Positions 11,694 through 22,008 are shown, numbered from the stretch's first letter. The stretch: DNA of 59,791 nt from Candidatus Desulfaltia sp. (GCA_030656555.1 JAUSPN010000021.1:1-59791), one strand, 5' to 3'. A program made the numbers and translations. The notes: generated by a model not told the origin, from the sequence alone.

Positions 11694-12301
11694 TAGGCCA
11701 CCACCTTCTCTAAATATTCATCTATAAGTTTATCCTGATCTTCGCCGGTAATTCTGCTTTTTATAATCTCTTCAGCCTTTATCAGGGCTTTCTCAAATAT
11801 CTCTTCCTGGAGTTTTGACTTGGCCAGTTTTAATTCATTTTCAATATTTCTACCGGCTTGGTACTCAAGTTTCTTCGCTTCTAATTCAGCCTGCTCAAGT
11901 ATTCTTGCCTTGGCCTCTTTTCCCTGTTTAACGTATTCTGCGATTATGTTTTCAGCCTCCTTGTCTAACAGGGAAAGCTTTTCATTATATTCGGCCAGCT
12001 TTTTATCAGCCTCTTTTTTCTTGGCTTCCAGATCATCTAGCTGCTCCTTTATTCCTTTAATGCGAGCATTTAGCGCCTGAGCCACAGGCTTCCGTAAAAG
12101 GAAAAACAGGGCTACCATTAAAACAGTAAAATTCATGACCTTATAAGTATCAGTAGCCACCCAACCTTTTGCCTTGTGCCCACCTCCGGATGAACTCCAA
12201 GCTACTCCGGAAAACATTAAAACCGCAACGACAATCATAATAACTGTAATTAAATTACGCTTCCGGCTAACACCAGGCTCTTTTTTATTAAACAGTTTCA
12301 T
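11693..12301 (-). CDS. atpF: ATP synthase F0 subunit b
   Basis: Peripheral-stalk subunit in the inner membrane. The 202-residue protein is longer than a typical b: it has a first hydrophobic stretch (about 17-36, LITVIMIVVAVLMFSGVAW) that may act as a signal or extra membrane segment, then a second hydrophobic segment (about 57-70), followed by a long charged coiled coil to the C-terminus. One-base overlaps with both neighbours. A second b-type gene (12301) precedes it. Confidence 0.93.
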   Translation of the reverse strand: MKLFNKKEPGVSRKRNLITVIMIVVAVLMFSGVAWSSSGGGHKAKGWVATDTYKVMNFTVLMVALFFLLRKPVAQALNARIKGIKEQLDDLEAKKKEADKKLAEYNEKLSLLDKEAENIIAEYVKQGKEAKARILEQAELEAKKLEYQAGRNIENELKLAKSKLQEEIFEKALIKAEEIIKSRITGEDQDKLIDEYLEKVVA

Positions 12302-12726
12302 TAAAAAGCCCTCCCAAGAATTTTTTGACCAATAGCGTTTGTAAATGAATCGATTTCTTGCAGCAACGACTCTCTGGCGACTTCAACATCCTTGGCAATT
12401 TTTATGCGAATCTCCGCCAAGTCTGCCTGAGCCTTTTTATTTATTTTTTCAATTATCTCTCTTTCTTCATCAGCAGCTTCCTGCAACAAAACCCCTTTTT
12501 CATTAAATCCCTTAGCCTTTGCCTCCTTAATGCCCAAGCCAAATGCATTATCTTTCTCTTTTATATCATTTCCGGCCGTATCGATTTTCTGCTCAAGACC
12601 GACAATTTTTTCCTTTCTTTGGATCAAAACCTTCCGAATCGGTTTATATAAAACGACATTTAAAATCCATATTAAAAAGATGAAATTGACGATCTGTATA
12701 ATAAGTGATCCATCAATGCTAACCAT
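12301..12726 (-). CDS. atpF: ATP synthase F0 subunit b' (b-type)
   Basis: A 141-residue b-family protein with one N-terminal membrane helix (about residues 8-27) and then a charged helical stalk. Together with the following b gene it probably forms a b/b' heterodimer, as known in cyanobacteria and several Desulfobacterota. First gene of the operon; F0 subunits a and c are absent here and must be encoded elsewhere. ATG follows GGAGG (complement of cctcc at 12734-12738). Confidence 0.92.
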   Translation of the reverse strand: MVSIDGSLIIQIVNFIFLIWILNVVLYKPIRKVLIQRKEKIVGLEQKIDTAGNDIKEKDNAFGLGIKEAKAKGFNEKGVLLQEAADEEREIIEKINKKAQADLAEIRIKIAKDVEVARESLLQEIDSFTNAIGQKILGRAF

Positions 12727-12807
12727 AAGAAATCCTCCGTCACATTATATTAGAGATATAATTAGAGCTATTTTTTTAATAAAAAATTGTTTTTATGACT
12801 CCGGCGT

Positions 12808-12837
12808 CCTATAGCACCCGCTACAGCATATTGTCAA
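12808..12837 (-). promoter_or_regulatory. candidate atp operon promoter
   Basis: On the minus strand TTGACA (12832-12837) is followed 18 nt later by TATAGG (12808-12813), about 80 nt upstream of the b' start codon. It lies in the 207-bp gap between rodA and the atp genes. Confidence 0.5.
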
Positions 12838-12933
12838 AGGTTTTTTTAGGTTTTGTTTGTCTTTAAATAAAGCTTCCTGCCGTAAGCGGACGGGGTATTA
12901 AAAATCATAATAAAAAGGCAGTATAATTTGAAA

Positions 12934-14037
12934 TTATTCTATCAAAAACCGCCTCATGCTTATATTCATTAAGATACCAATGCAGATCATTAAAGTTATT
13001 ATTGATGAACCACCATAGCTGATAAACGGCAGAGGGACTCCTACAACCGGCATTAATCCTATAACCATACCGATATTTATAACAATCTGCCAAAACATAA
13101 ATATAGTAATTCCGCCGGCAAGTATGGTGCCAAAAGTATCTCTGCATCCATAGGCAATAGTCAAGCCTCGAACAACAATCAGTAGAAAAAAAAGAAGCAC
13201 AACTAAAGAGCCTACAAAACCCCACTCCTCAGCCAGCACTGAAAATATAAAATCGGTATGCTGTTCAGGTAAAAAATCAAGTATGTTTTGAGTTCCCTGC
13301 AAAAACCCCTTTCCAAAAATCATGCCGGAACCCACGGCAATTTTGGATTGAATAATATGATAACCAGCGCCAAGCGGGTCGAGGTCAGGGTTCAAAAATG
13401 TTAATATTCGTTGTTTTTGGTATTCTTTAAGCAAAAACCATATAGCTGGAATCAATATAGAACAAAAAGCTGTTATATATATATATGACCGCTTTTCAAT
13501 TTTTACAAAAACAGTCATTGAGCCGGCAATCAATATAAGCAGAATAGCTGTCCCTAAATCAGGCTGATTAACTATCAAAAAAAAAGGTATTAATGTAAAT
13601 ATTAACGGCGTTACTAATTCGCGCAATCTTAAGCCGGAGGTGTGTAAATGTTTTGAATAATAACGGGCCAGAATAATTATTACAGCTATTTTGACTATCT
13701 CGGACGGTTGAACTGAAACAGGCCCCAATATTAGCCAGCGCCTTGCGCCTCCTGCATAAGTCCCGAAAAACAATACCGCAATCAAAAGTATTATGCATAT
13801 CAGATAGATCGCGTAAGCCCATTTTCCCAGAAGCTTGTAATTAAACAAAAAGGATAGTACCATTACAATTAAACCGGCAGAATACCAGATCAACTGTTTT
13901 ATACACAGTATTTTTTGTGGACCAGGATCTTCTGCCATTACAGCGCTGTAGAGAATCGCAAGCCCCAGGAACCCAATAAAAAAGGTCAAACCCAACAGGC
14001 CCCAATCAAAAAATTTTATAAGCCGCCGATCAAACAT
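12934..14037 (-). CDS. rodA: rod-shape SEDS glycosyltransferase RodA
   Basis: Peptidoglycan polymerase of the elongasome that works with PBP2. The 367-residue protein has about ten hydrophobic helices. Family signatures visible are VQPSEIVKIAVIIILARYYS (near 117-136, including the essential loop before it), GAGYHIIQSKIAVGSG, GFLPEQHTDFIF-like FLPEQHTDFIFSVLAEEWGFVG and the C-terminal GVPLPFISYGGSS. AGGAT precedes the ATG. Directly downstream of mrdA in the mre cluster. Confidence 0.95.
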   Translation of the reverse strand: MFDRRLIKFFDWGLLGLTFFIGFLGLAILYSAVMAEDPGPQKILCIKQLIWYSAGLIVMVLSFLFNYKLLGKWAYAIYLICIILLIAVLFFGTYAGGARRWLILGPVSVQPSEIVKIAVIIILARYYSKHLHTSGLRLRELVTPLIFTLIPFFLIVNQPDLGTAILLILIAGSMTVFVKIEKRSYIYITAFCSILIPAIWFLLKEYQKQRILTFLNPDLDPLGAGYHIIQSKIAVGSGMIFGKGFLQGTQNILDFLPEQHTDFIFSVLAEEWGFVGSLVVLLFFLLIVVRGLTIAYGCRDTFGTILAGGITIFMFWQIVINIGMVIGLMPVVGVPLPFISYGGSSIITLMICIGILMNISMRRFLIE

Positions 14038-14050
14038 ATATCATCCTTTT

Positions 14051-14121
14051 GTCGAGTAGTCGAGTTGTCGATTTGTCAACCACTTGACCATTTTCCTACT
14101 CGACCACTCGACTACTCGACA
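14051..14121. repeat. 8-bp iteron inverted repeat overlapping the PBP2 stop
   Basis: Left arm GTCGAGTAGTCGAGTTGTCG and right arm CTACTCGACCACTCGACTAC are built of ~8-bp GTCGAGTA-like units in opposite orientation, separated by ~20 bp. The right arm encodes the last residues of PBP2 (SRVVE) and its stop codon. Confidence 0.8.
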
Positions 14122-15937
14122 AATATGTCTTTATAAGTTCTCTTGCTATCGGAGCCGCTGTGCTTGAGCCGTGCCTTCCATGTTCGACAATCACAGAAAC
14201 AGCAATTTTTGGATCCTCAGACGGAGCAAAGGCTACAAACCAGGCATGTGGTTTTAAATGAGATGCCACAACCTGTTCATCAGATGTTTCATCCTGCTTC
14301 CTGCCGACAACCTGAGCCGTGCCTGTCTTTCCACTGATATCAATACCGTCAATACTCGCGATCGTTGCGGTTCCTTTTCCAGTATTTACAGCCTGCCACA
14401 GGCCTTTTTTAACAATTTCCAGGGTTTGTCTGCTCGCAGGCAACTTACCTGTGATTTCTCTTTTGGTATGGAAACCATCATCACTTATAATTTCACCTTC
14501 AGCTGTTTCGATTGTTTTCAAAATTAATGGCTTATACCTTATACCGCCATTAGCCACCGCTGAGGTCAGCACTAATATCTGCAAGGGAGATACAAGATTA
14601 TACCCCTGCCCTATTGCAACCGAAAGGGTCTCTCCCTGCTGCCATGCAACGCCGGTGCGGCGCTTTTTCCAGGCAGCAGTCGGAACCAATCCAGATGCTT
14701 CATGATCAAGATTTATTCTTGTAGCAGATCCGAGTCCACAGGCCTTTGCATACCATGCGAGCCGGTCAATGCCCACCTTTTGGCCAACCTGATAAAAAAA
14801 AACATCACATGATTCGGCTAATGCCCTTACAACATCAACCCTGCCATGCCCTTTCTCTGCCCAACATCGAAAATCACGATCGCCAAATTTGTAATGACCC
14901 TGGCAGTAAAATGTAGTATCCTTATTTATAATTCCTTCTTCAAGACCGGCAATGGCTGTTACGATTTTATAAATCGATGCCGGCGGGTACTCTCCCTGAA
15001 TCGCCTTGTTTCCCATGGGCCTGAGCCGGTTGGAAATCAGCGCATTCCATTGTTTATGTGACATACCATTAACGAAACTATTCTGGTCAAAGGAAGGGCT
15101 GCTCGCCAGGGCAAGAATTTCTCCAGTGGTTGGATCCATGGCTGCTACAGCGCCTGCCACACCTTCCAAAAGTTTTTCAGCCTTTTGTTGTAGATTAAGA
15201 TCAATAGTAAGATAAATATTACGACCCGGACGAGCATCAACCGTTTTCAGTATCCTAACGATCTGTCCTGTAGCGTTTACCTCGACCTGCCGGCCGCCGG
15301 GTTCCCCTCTCAAATAACTCTCACAAGCTTTTTCAACGCCGAACTTCCCAATAAAATCTCCGATAGCGCATCCCGGATATTTGCCGCTTTTAAGCTCATC
15401 TGAATTCATTTTGCTTAAATATCCTATAAGATGTGCTGCAGTGCGCTCAATGTAGTGCCTTTTAGGCACTACATTCACTTCAACGCCGGGAAGTTCGTAT
15501 TTATGTGCATTAATAACAGCCAGCGCATCCCGTCCGATATCACGTTTCAACAAGAACGGCTTATAGATAGAGATGCCCTTGGATTTATTAATCTTGGGCA
15601 TAAGATCGTCCAGATTAGTCTTTATATACTTAGACAACTTTTCAATTGTATTATTTATAGGTTTGGCATCCTTTAAAATTATACTCAAATCAAAGGATGG
15701 ACGATTGTCCACCAGTAATATTCCGTTGCGGTCATATATTAGTCCTCTTGGAGGATCTATACTCTGAAGCCGTATACAATTATTTTCAGAAAGTCGCCTT
15801 AACTCCTCCCCTTCAATTACCTGCAGATAAAACAATCGACAAATAAGCACAACAAAGACGGCTATAACACAGTACATAGCCACGATTAACCTTTGCTTGA
15901 ACCAATCGCTGTCAGCTGTCTTTAAATACTTGCCCAC
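14096..15937 (-). CDS. mrdA: penicillin-binding protein 2 (elongation transpeptidase)
   Basis: Peptidoglycan DD-transpeptidase of the elongasome. The 613-residue product has an N-terminal membrane anchor (about 16-36), the PBP dimerisation domain (PPRGLIYDRNGILLVDN near 62-78, HLIGYLSK near 169-176) and the transpeptidase domain with the active-site S-x-x-K as SIYK at 321-324 and KTGT in SGKTGTAQV near 540. Start is GTG at 15935-15937 with a weak AGGG upstream. Its C-terminal codons and stop come from an intergenic iteron repeat (14096-14121), so the tail has been replaced. Confidence 0.95.
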   Translation of the reverse strand: MGKYLKTADSDWFKQRLIVAMYCVIAVFVVLICRLFYLQVIEGEELRRLSENNCIRLQSIDPPRGLIYDRNGILLVDNRPSFDLSIILKDAKPINNTIEKLSKYIKTNLDDLMPKINKSKGISIYKPFLLKRDIGRDALAVINAHKYELPGVEVNVVPKRHYIERTAAHLIGYLSKMNSDELKSGKYPGCAIGDFIGKFGVEKACESYLRGEPGGRQVEVNATGQIVRILKTVDARPGRNIYLTIDLNLQQKAEKLLEGVAGAVAAMDPTTGEILALASSPSFDQNSFVNGMSHKQWNALISNRLRPMGNKAIQGEYPPASIYKIVTAIAGLEEGIINKDTTFYCQGHYKFGDRDFRCWAEKGHGRVDVVRALAESCDVFFYQVGQKVGIDRLAWYAKACGLGSATRINLDHEASGLVPTAAWKKRRTGVAWQQGETLSVAIGQGYNLVSPLQILVLTSAVANGGIRYKPLILKTIETAEGEIISDDGFHTKREITGKLPASRQTLEIVKKGLWQAVNTGKGTATIASIDGIDISGKTGTAQVVGRKQDETSDEQVVASHLKPHAWFVAFAPSEDPKIAVSVIVEHGRHGSSTAAPIARELIKTYLSSSRVVE

Positions 15938-15952
15938 AATTGCGCCCTGTTA

Positions 15953-16495
15953 TTATCTATTAATTTGTGGTGATTGTTTGTGTGAAAAAACGGCGACCAG
16001 CTTATTAAATAATTTATTCCGTCTTTTATAAGTAAAATTATAAAATTTAATAATAAGTGGCCCGGTACATATTGCCCATACAACCTGTATTGCAACAGTA
16101 TTCATGATAGAGGAAGAAAATTGCCTACCCGGCTCCAGCATGGCAAGGGTTCCCAATAATATTACAGCCTCTATTAATACGGCAGCTGTAACAACAAAAG
16201 ACAAAAGGATATAATTGCTCACACTAAAAAATTTTATGAACTGTCTCGCACCGATAAATAGCCAGAAATATGTTGTTAAATATACCCCGAAAGGGCCTCC
16301 GGAAAGACTATCCATTGCTAATCCTATAATAAGCGCAACAGGTATGCCTTCACGAACACTGAAAAAAAGACCCATATAAACAATATAAAGAGCTGACAGA
16401 TCATAAAATGTGTTGAATAAGGAAAAACAGGATAAAACTGTTGTCTGAAAGATTATGAGGCATAGACAGGCAAAAATGTGAAAGCAATAGATCAT
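15953..16495 (-). CDS. mreD: rod shape-determining protein MreD
   Basis: Small inner-membrane protein of the elongasome. The 180-residue product is almost entirely hydrophobic with five or six predicted helices and the family-like GLAMDSLSGGPFGVYLTTYF segment. Its ATG overlaps the mreC stop codon (ATGA at 16492-16495), so the two are translationally coupled. Recognition is by topology, the short motif and position between mreC and PBP2. Confidence 0.9.
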   Translation of the reverse strand: MIYCFHIFACLCLIIFQTTVLSCFSLFNTFYDLSALYIVYMGLFFSVREGIPVALIIGLAMDSLSGGPFGVYLTTYFWLFIGARQFIKFFSVSNYILLSFVVTAAVLIEAVILLGTLAMLEPGRQFSSSIMNTVAIQVVWAICTGPLIIKFYNFTYKRRNKLFNKLVAVFSHKQSPQINR

Positions 16496-17325
16496 TTGTC
16501 ACTCATATCTGATATTAACTTGGCATTCAATACAACTAAAACCTCTTCCAGTTTTTCAAAATCAACATAAGGTGTAACTATTACTTCCTGAAAGATACCA
16601 AAATTACGCTTAATAACTTCCGAGACCTGACCAATACGCAGCCCTTTTGGAAAAACAGTATCCAGCCCGGATGAAACAATAGTATCTCCGATCCTGATAT
16701 CATGTTTGCGCAAGGCATATATGAAAACGCATTGACCAGTCGAGCCGCCTTTTACAATCCCGCGTGCTCTAGTCCTTTGCACCAAAGCATCAATCGCGCT
16801 AATCTGATCAATAATAAGAAGCACCTTGGAAGAATGGAGTGAAGCATCAATAACCTGGCCTGCTATTCCTTCGGGCACTAATACCGGCAATCCTCTTTCT
16901 ACACCATCTGATTTACCCTTGTCTATGATTATGGTTTTAAACCATGGAGAGGGATCCTTGCCGATTACTTCGGCAACAAGCGTCTGGTCGACCATGTTTT
17001 TTTGGAAATTCAATAACTTTCGAAGCCGGAGATTGAAAATCTCTGTCTCATTAAAACGGTTGTTTTTTTCAATAGCACGACTTAAAGCTTTCTTAAGCTT
17101 ATCATTTTCCTGTTTTGCTGCAACAAGACAAAAATAGTGGTTCCAAACATTTCTCATAAAAGAAATCGAACGGGTAGTAGTTTTTTGAAAAGGGGTTATG
17201 AGGGAAATGGCGATTTGCCCTGGTCCATGTGTATGATAGCGGCGGCCTGTAATAGAAAGGGCTATTAAGTTAACAGCGATCAGAACAATTATACCAACGA
17301 TCATTACAATCTTTTTTGAGAACAT
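16492..17325 (-). CDS. mreC: rod shape-determining protein MreC
   Basis: Periplasmic scaffold linking MreB to the PBP2/RodA enzymes. The 277-residue product has one N-terminal membrane helix (about 5-24), a coiled coil (about 60-100) and the two beta-barrel domains (VIGKDPSPWFKTIIIDKGKS, GLPVLVPEGIAGQV, SSGLDTVFPKGLRIGQVSEV). Spacing of 4 bp from mreB stop region; part of the mreBCD-mrdA-rodA operon. Confidence 0.95.
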   Translation of the reverse strand: MFSKKIVMIVGIIVLIAVNLIALSITGRRYHTHGPGQIAISLITPFQKTTTRSISFMRNVWNHYFCLVAAKQENDKLKKALSRAIEKNNRFNETEIFNLRLRKLLNFQKNMVDQTLVAEVIGKDPSPWFKTIIIDKGKSDGVERGLPVLVPEGIAGQVIDASLHSSKVLLIIDQISAIDALVQRTRARGIVKGGSTGQCVFIYALRKHDIRIGDTIVSSGLDTVFPKGLRIGQVSEVIKRNFGIFQEVIVTPYVDFEKLEEVLVVLNAKLISDMSDK

Positions 17326-17329
17326 GAAA

Positions 17330-18376
<1,047 letters not shown>

Positions 18377-18423
18377 TCATTTCCGCACACATAAAATATG
18401 TATGCAAACATTTATTGTAATCG

Positions 18424-18643
18424 TTCACAGGTTCACGGTTCAGAGGTTCAGGGTTATTTTTCTTGAAGCGCCGGGCTAACTGTTATGCACCAATATTTTC
18501 AAATCGAAGATTGTTAGTCAGCTTTTAGGAATTAACCTTTAGATTAAAAAATCAAATAGTTAATCTGCCAACATACTCTGGCGGACTAATAGCTCTATCC
18601 TGAACCTTTGAACTTTGAACCTCTGAACCCGTGAACGGTTACC
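18424..18643. repeat. A-type (GGTTCAC) inverted iteron repeat
   Basis: GGTTCACGGTTCAGAGGTTCAG-like units at 18424-18455 face the complementary run GAACCTTTGAACTTTGAACC...GTGAACGGTTACC at 18604-18643, with ~145 bp between. The gap between mreB and the serine hydrolase (18371-18740) holds this repeat and A/T-rich sequence; no gene seen. Confidence 0.75.
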
Positions 18644-18740
18644 ATTTTATTTATATGCTGATTTTTATTAATTTATCAAATAGATACTGCCATTACAAGC
18701 AAAATATCATTGGAATATAAAACATGATGTATTTATGAAG

Positions 18741-19835
18741 TCATGATTTTAAAAGGCAATCCATAACAGCATTGTGAATTTTCGGCCTGAAAATTTTTAT
18801 TTTATTATTTTCACGCGATGGGTGTACACGATTGGTCAAAAGTATAACAATAATATTTCGTTCAAGGTCGATCCAGAAGGAGGTTCCTGTAAAACCAAGA
18901 TGTCCTATGCTCTTTTTTGAAAAATAGTCTCCGGAACTTGAGTTGGCCAATGATGGAGTTTCAAATCCAAGTGCCTTGTCTGTTCCTTCCTGCCCCTTAA
19001 AAAAAGTGTGAAGAATATCTTTTTCAAACAGATTAATCGGCTGGTTGCCGTAAAAATCCGACAACATAGACGACATAAGGATATACAGGCTGCCGGCAGA
19101 TCCAAATAAGCCAGCATGCCCCGCAATACCTTCCATCATATAGGCGTTTTCATCATGTACCACTCCCTCTAAAAGGATGTTTCGCCATGGACATATTTCA
19201 GTAGCTGCAAATCCTTCTATAATCGGCCTTGGATCAATGCCCGCAAAAAACAGTCCATTGTCTGAATCTATACCGAGCGGTCTGTATATCTCATCACCCA
19301 CATAATGATCAAGACGTCTTCCGGTCACAGTCTCAACCACAAATCCAAGAATCATAAACCCAAGATCGCTGTATAACACCTTTTTCCCTGCAGGATGCAA
19401 CATGGATTCTTTTACAAGAAGGTTTTTTAATGCCTTCCTTCTCGCATCAGGCAAGACATTGCTTAGCTTATAATAATATTCACGATAAGCAGGAAGACCG
19501 GAATTATGGCATAAAAGAGATTTTATCTTTATCTGCCCCTTGTCTGTTTTCTTAAAACAGGGCAAGATTGTTTCAAGTGTTTGCTCAAGACCAAGTTTCC
19601 GTTGTTGGACCAGCCTCATAACAGCCGGTGTTGTTGCAAGCGGTTTTGTAAGGGATGCCAGGTCAAAAATTGTATCTGTGGTCATCTTGCGTCTTGAGAA
19701 TATATTGGCATATCCATAAGCTTCAAAAAAAAGTATGGAATTTTTTCTTGCAACCAAAAGCACTGCTCCGGGAAAAACCTCATCAGATATTGCATGCCTC
19801 ATAAGGCTGTCAACTTGTTTGAGGTTATCACTCAT
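18741..19835 (-). CDS. serine hydrolase, beta-lactamase/class C-like (PF00144)
   Basis: Probable penicillin-recognising serine hydrolase (DD-peptidase, esterase or transpeptidase-like). The active-site S-x-x-K is SLTK in FDLASLTKPLATTPA, the second motif is YSD in KVLYSDLGFMILG, and the third is HAG in GIAGHAGLFGSAG. No convincing signal peptide, so probably cytoplasmic. I chose ATG at 19835 (start MSDNLKQVDSLM, 364 residues); the frame is open to a GTG at 19859 that lies inside a repeat-like sequence. LD-carboxypeptidase lies just upstream, which hints at a shared role in muropeptide turnover. Confidence 0.85.
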   Translation of the reverse strand: MSDNLKQVDSLMRHAISDEVFPGAVLLVARKNSILFFEAYGYANIFSRRKMTTDTIFDLASLTKPLATTPAVMRLVQQRKLGLEQTLETILPCFKKTDKGQIKIKSLLCHNSGLPAYREYYYKLSNVLPDARRKALKNLLVKESMLHPAGKKVLYSDLGFMILGFVVETVTGRRLDHYVGDEIYRPLGIDSDNGLFFAGIDPRPIIEGFAATEICPWRNILLEGVVHDENAYMMEGIAGHAGLFGSAGSLYILMSSMLSDFYGNQPINLFEKDILHTFFKGQEGTDKALGFETPSLANSSSGDYFSKKSIGHLGFTGTSFWIDLERNIIVILLTNRVHPSRENNKIKIFRPKIHNAVMDCLLKS

Positions 19836-19871
19836 TTTGTAACATTCCATTTTTACCACAGCACAAAGAGA

Positions 19872-20813
19872 TCACAAAGAAGTATTAAAGGTTTTTTTTG
19901 AAGTTCCCGGTTCATGAAACGACAACGACTGCCCGCCTGTATCAAGAGTCGCATTAAGACCGATCGGAATTGTAACATTATTTTTTCCATGCCCAACTTC
20001 AAAGCCGGCAAGAATAGGAATGTTATGCTCTTTAAAAATGTTATCTACAACCCCGATAATCTCACTAACCTGACCGCAATCTTTAAAAGAACCGAGAACA
20101 AGTCCTGCCAGATCATCGAAACACCCTGCAAGCTTCATATGGCTCAGCATTCTGTCAATTCGGTAACAGGCTTCGCCCTTATCTTCCAGAAACAAAATAT
20201 GCCCTTTAAACACAGGTTCAAAAGGGGTCCCGATAAGATGGCACAAAGTGGTAAGATTGCCTCCCGTAACCGGTCCTGAAGCTAAGCCGTGCCTGACTGT
20301 TTTCCCTGTTTTTGGCATTATTGCAAGCCCGGCATCTGATGAAACAGCGTCAAGCAGTGCTTTCCTTGTTTTCCTGGAAGCATCTCCCAAGCTTGTTACC
20401 ATAGGTCCGTGAAAAACGACAAAACCGCACTTCGTGTATAAGACCGACAGAATTGCGGATATATCGCTGAATCCAATAAAAATTTTCGGATTTTTCTTAA
20501 TTGATTCAAAATCTAATAATGAAAGTATCCTTATGGAGCCGAACCCACCCCTTGCACAAATAATCGCATTTATTTTCCCGTCGGCAAAAAAAGTGTTTAT
20601 AAGGTTGGCCCTATGAATATCCGGCCCGGCAAGATACCCCTTTTTCATATGGATATCAACAGGAATGACTATGTGAAATCCCATACCCTTTAGAACCGCA
20701 ACACCCCGGTCAAACTCTTTCCTGTCAAATGGGCCTGCCGGAGCAACAACTCCTATAGTATCGCCAGGCATTAGTCTGTCCGGTACTAATTGCATATTTT
20801 TCCCGACTCTCAT
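19872..20813 (-). CDS. ldcA: LD-carboxypeptidase (peptidase family S66)
   Basis: Cytoplasmic enzyme that removes terminal D-alanine from tetrapeptides during murein recycling. The 313-residue protein has the family start MPGDTIGVVAPAGPFD, the nucleophile-containing IGFSDISAIL (Ser of GFSD), FHGPM, and GGNLTTLCHLIGTPFEP, and the late LFLEDKGEACYRIDRML segment. Length fits LdcA. It lies upstream of the serine hydrolase and is probably co-transcribed with it. An internal ATG (MQLVPDR) is an alternative start. Confidence 0.93.
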   Translation of the reverse strand: MRVGKNMQLVPDRLMPGDTIGVVAPAGPFDRKEFDRGVAVLKGMGFHIVIPVDIHMKKGYLAGPDIHRANLINTFFADGKINAIICARGGFGSIRILSLLDFESIKKNPKIFIGFSDISAILSVLYTKCGFVVFHGPMVTSLGDASRKTRKALLDAVSSDAGLAIMPKTGKTVRHGLASGPVTGGNLTTLCHLIGTPFEPVFKGHILFLEDKGEACYRIDRMLSHMKLAGCFDDLAGLVLGSFKDCGQVSEIIGVVDNIFKEHNIPILAGFEVGHGKNNVTIPIGLNATLDTGGQSLSFHEPGTSKKTFNTSL

Positions 20814-20819
20814 TAAAAA

Positions 20820-20880
20820 ACCCTTAATCCTCTAATCCTTAATCCTCTAATCCCTGAATTCCTTAATCCCTTAATACCAG
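20820..20880. repeat. TTAATCC-type tandem heptamer tract
   Basis: Imperfect tandem units (CTTAATCCTCTAATCC and variants) fill the region upstream of ldcA. Similar tracts occur at 37919-37945, 43211-43225 and 43927-43965. It sits just before the tRNA-Pro promoter. Confidence 0.7.
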
Positions 20881-20901
20881 AATTTTACTATAATAGACAT
20901 G

Positions 20902-20930
20902 TTGACATGTAAGACTTAAAGAATTATAAA
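20902..20930 (+). promoter_or_regulatory. tRNA-Pro promoter
   Basis: Perfect TTGACA (20902-20907), a 17-nt spacer and TATAAA (20925-20930), ending 10 bp before the mature tRNA start. A strong sigma70-type promoter. Confidence 0.85.
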
Positions 20931-20940
20931 TAATATTTGT

Positions 20941-21017
<77 letters not shown>

Positions 21018-21033
21018 GAATATACCTTGAACA

Positions 21034-21064
21034 AAGGGGGATATCTTGCAAAGGTATCCCCCTT
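21034..21064. terminator. bidirectional terminator
   Basis: AAGGGGGATA pairs with TATCCCCCTT around an 11-nt loop. It follows tRNA-Pro on the plus strand and overlaps the stop codon of the minus-strand gene at 21063, so it can end both transcripts. Confidence 0.75.
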
Positions 21065-21851
21065 ATAAATTCTTCAGAAAAACCGCCTCTTTTAAATATG
21101 TAAAAACAAGACGCCCCTCTTTTGATGGTTTCTCCTTTCCTATTGCTATCTGGTGCATCAGCTCAATTTCTCCCTTGTTAAAACTGCTGAGCTGCCTGTC
21201 AATAAGCTTCAGCAAATTATAGGTTAAGCTGTACATTACAACAGGGCCGAAAAGATCTTCATTGTTTTTACCTTTGCTTAACGCGCCAATAATATGGTGA
21301 TCACCTGTTTTCATTGCCTTTGGCGGAGGGCTGTATCCGAGCAGCTCGGCAAACAGAGTAAGGGCTTCTATCACGCCGTCAGCATCCCCTGTTTCCAGCG
21401 CTGCTGCGCCATGCTTTTCAATCTCCTCAATATCGGATTCATTATAGGAAAGATCCAGCATATCAACACATTCTTTCTGGATAGTTTTAAGCGACCCCTC
21501 CCTTTTACTGAGAACCACATCTTTATCATTTAATATCTTGATAATATTTCGTATGTTAAGCATTTCCTTGACAATTGGACTTTTACGCAACACCACATCT
21601 TCGACCGTAGTTTTATAAATGGCAAGCCCATTATCCAAAACCAGAATCCTTTTCAGATCGCCATTTTCCTGCAAAACATAGAGATCAAGATCACGCTCCT
21701 GTATTAATTGATAAGAACCCATTTTAAGAAGACTGCGCATTGTTTGCTTGTCAAGCTTGCGGCCGCTTTCAGGAGTACCGATAGAATTAAGCACAATTTT
21801 TGTCATTTTATCGATCTTTATCTTTTTTAAAAGATTTTCTTTAAAAGACAT
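21063..21851 (-). CDS. conserved protein of unknown function
   Basis: I do not recognise this 262-residue protein. It is soluble (no membrane segment or signal peptide), acidic and Lys-rich, starts MSFKENLLKKIKIDKMTKIV, and looks predominantly alpha-helical in its second half, with a Gly/Ala-rich central part (EIEKHGAAALETGDADGVIE) and a patch LGYSPPPKAMKTGDHHIIGAL. ATG at 21851 is chosen because GAGGTG precedes it; the frame stays open three codons further to a GTG. It ends in a shared terminator with tRNA-Pro and appears monocistronic. Confidence 0.75.
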   Translation of the reverse strand: MSFKENLLKKIKIDKMTKIVLNSIGTPESGRKLDKQTMRSLLKMGSYQLIQERDLDLYVLQENGDLKRILVLDNGLAIYKTTVEDVVLRKSPIVKEMLNIRNIIKILNDKDVVLSKREGSLKTIQKECVDMLDLSYNESDIEEIEKHGAAALETGDADGVIEALTLFAELLGYSPPPKAMKTGDHHIIGALSKGKNNEDLFGPVVMYSLTYNLLKLIDRQLSSFNKGEIELMHQIAIGKEKPSKEGRLVFTYLKEAVFLKNL

Positions 21852-21979
21852 GATTATCACCTCATTTTTTTATGGTAAAGATTTAATACTTTTTTATAAT
21901 TTCAGGCTATCAAAGTCAATTAAAAGGTATAGACAGGGCAGATCACTCTGATTTAATATCAGAAAAATAAAAAACCTCG

Positions 21980-22008
21980 TTGCGCTTGAAAAATTAAGCA
22001 GATAATAT
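21980..22008 (+). promoter_or_regulatory. candidate promoter of the YedE/thioredoxin operon
   Basis: TTGCGC (21980-21985), 17-nt spacer, TAATAT (22003-22008), about 70 nt upstream of the first gene of the operon. Confidence 0.5.

Noticed and set aside
12905-13225. 106-codon minus-strand frame rich in Cys and Tyr
   Set aside because: Out-of-frame shadow of the 3' end of rodA.
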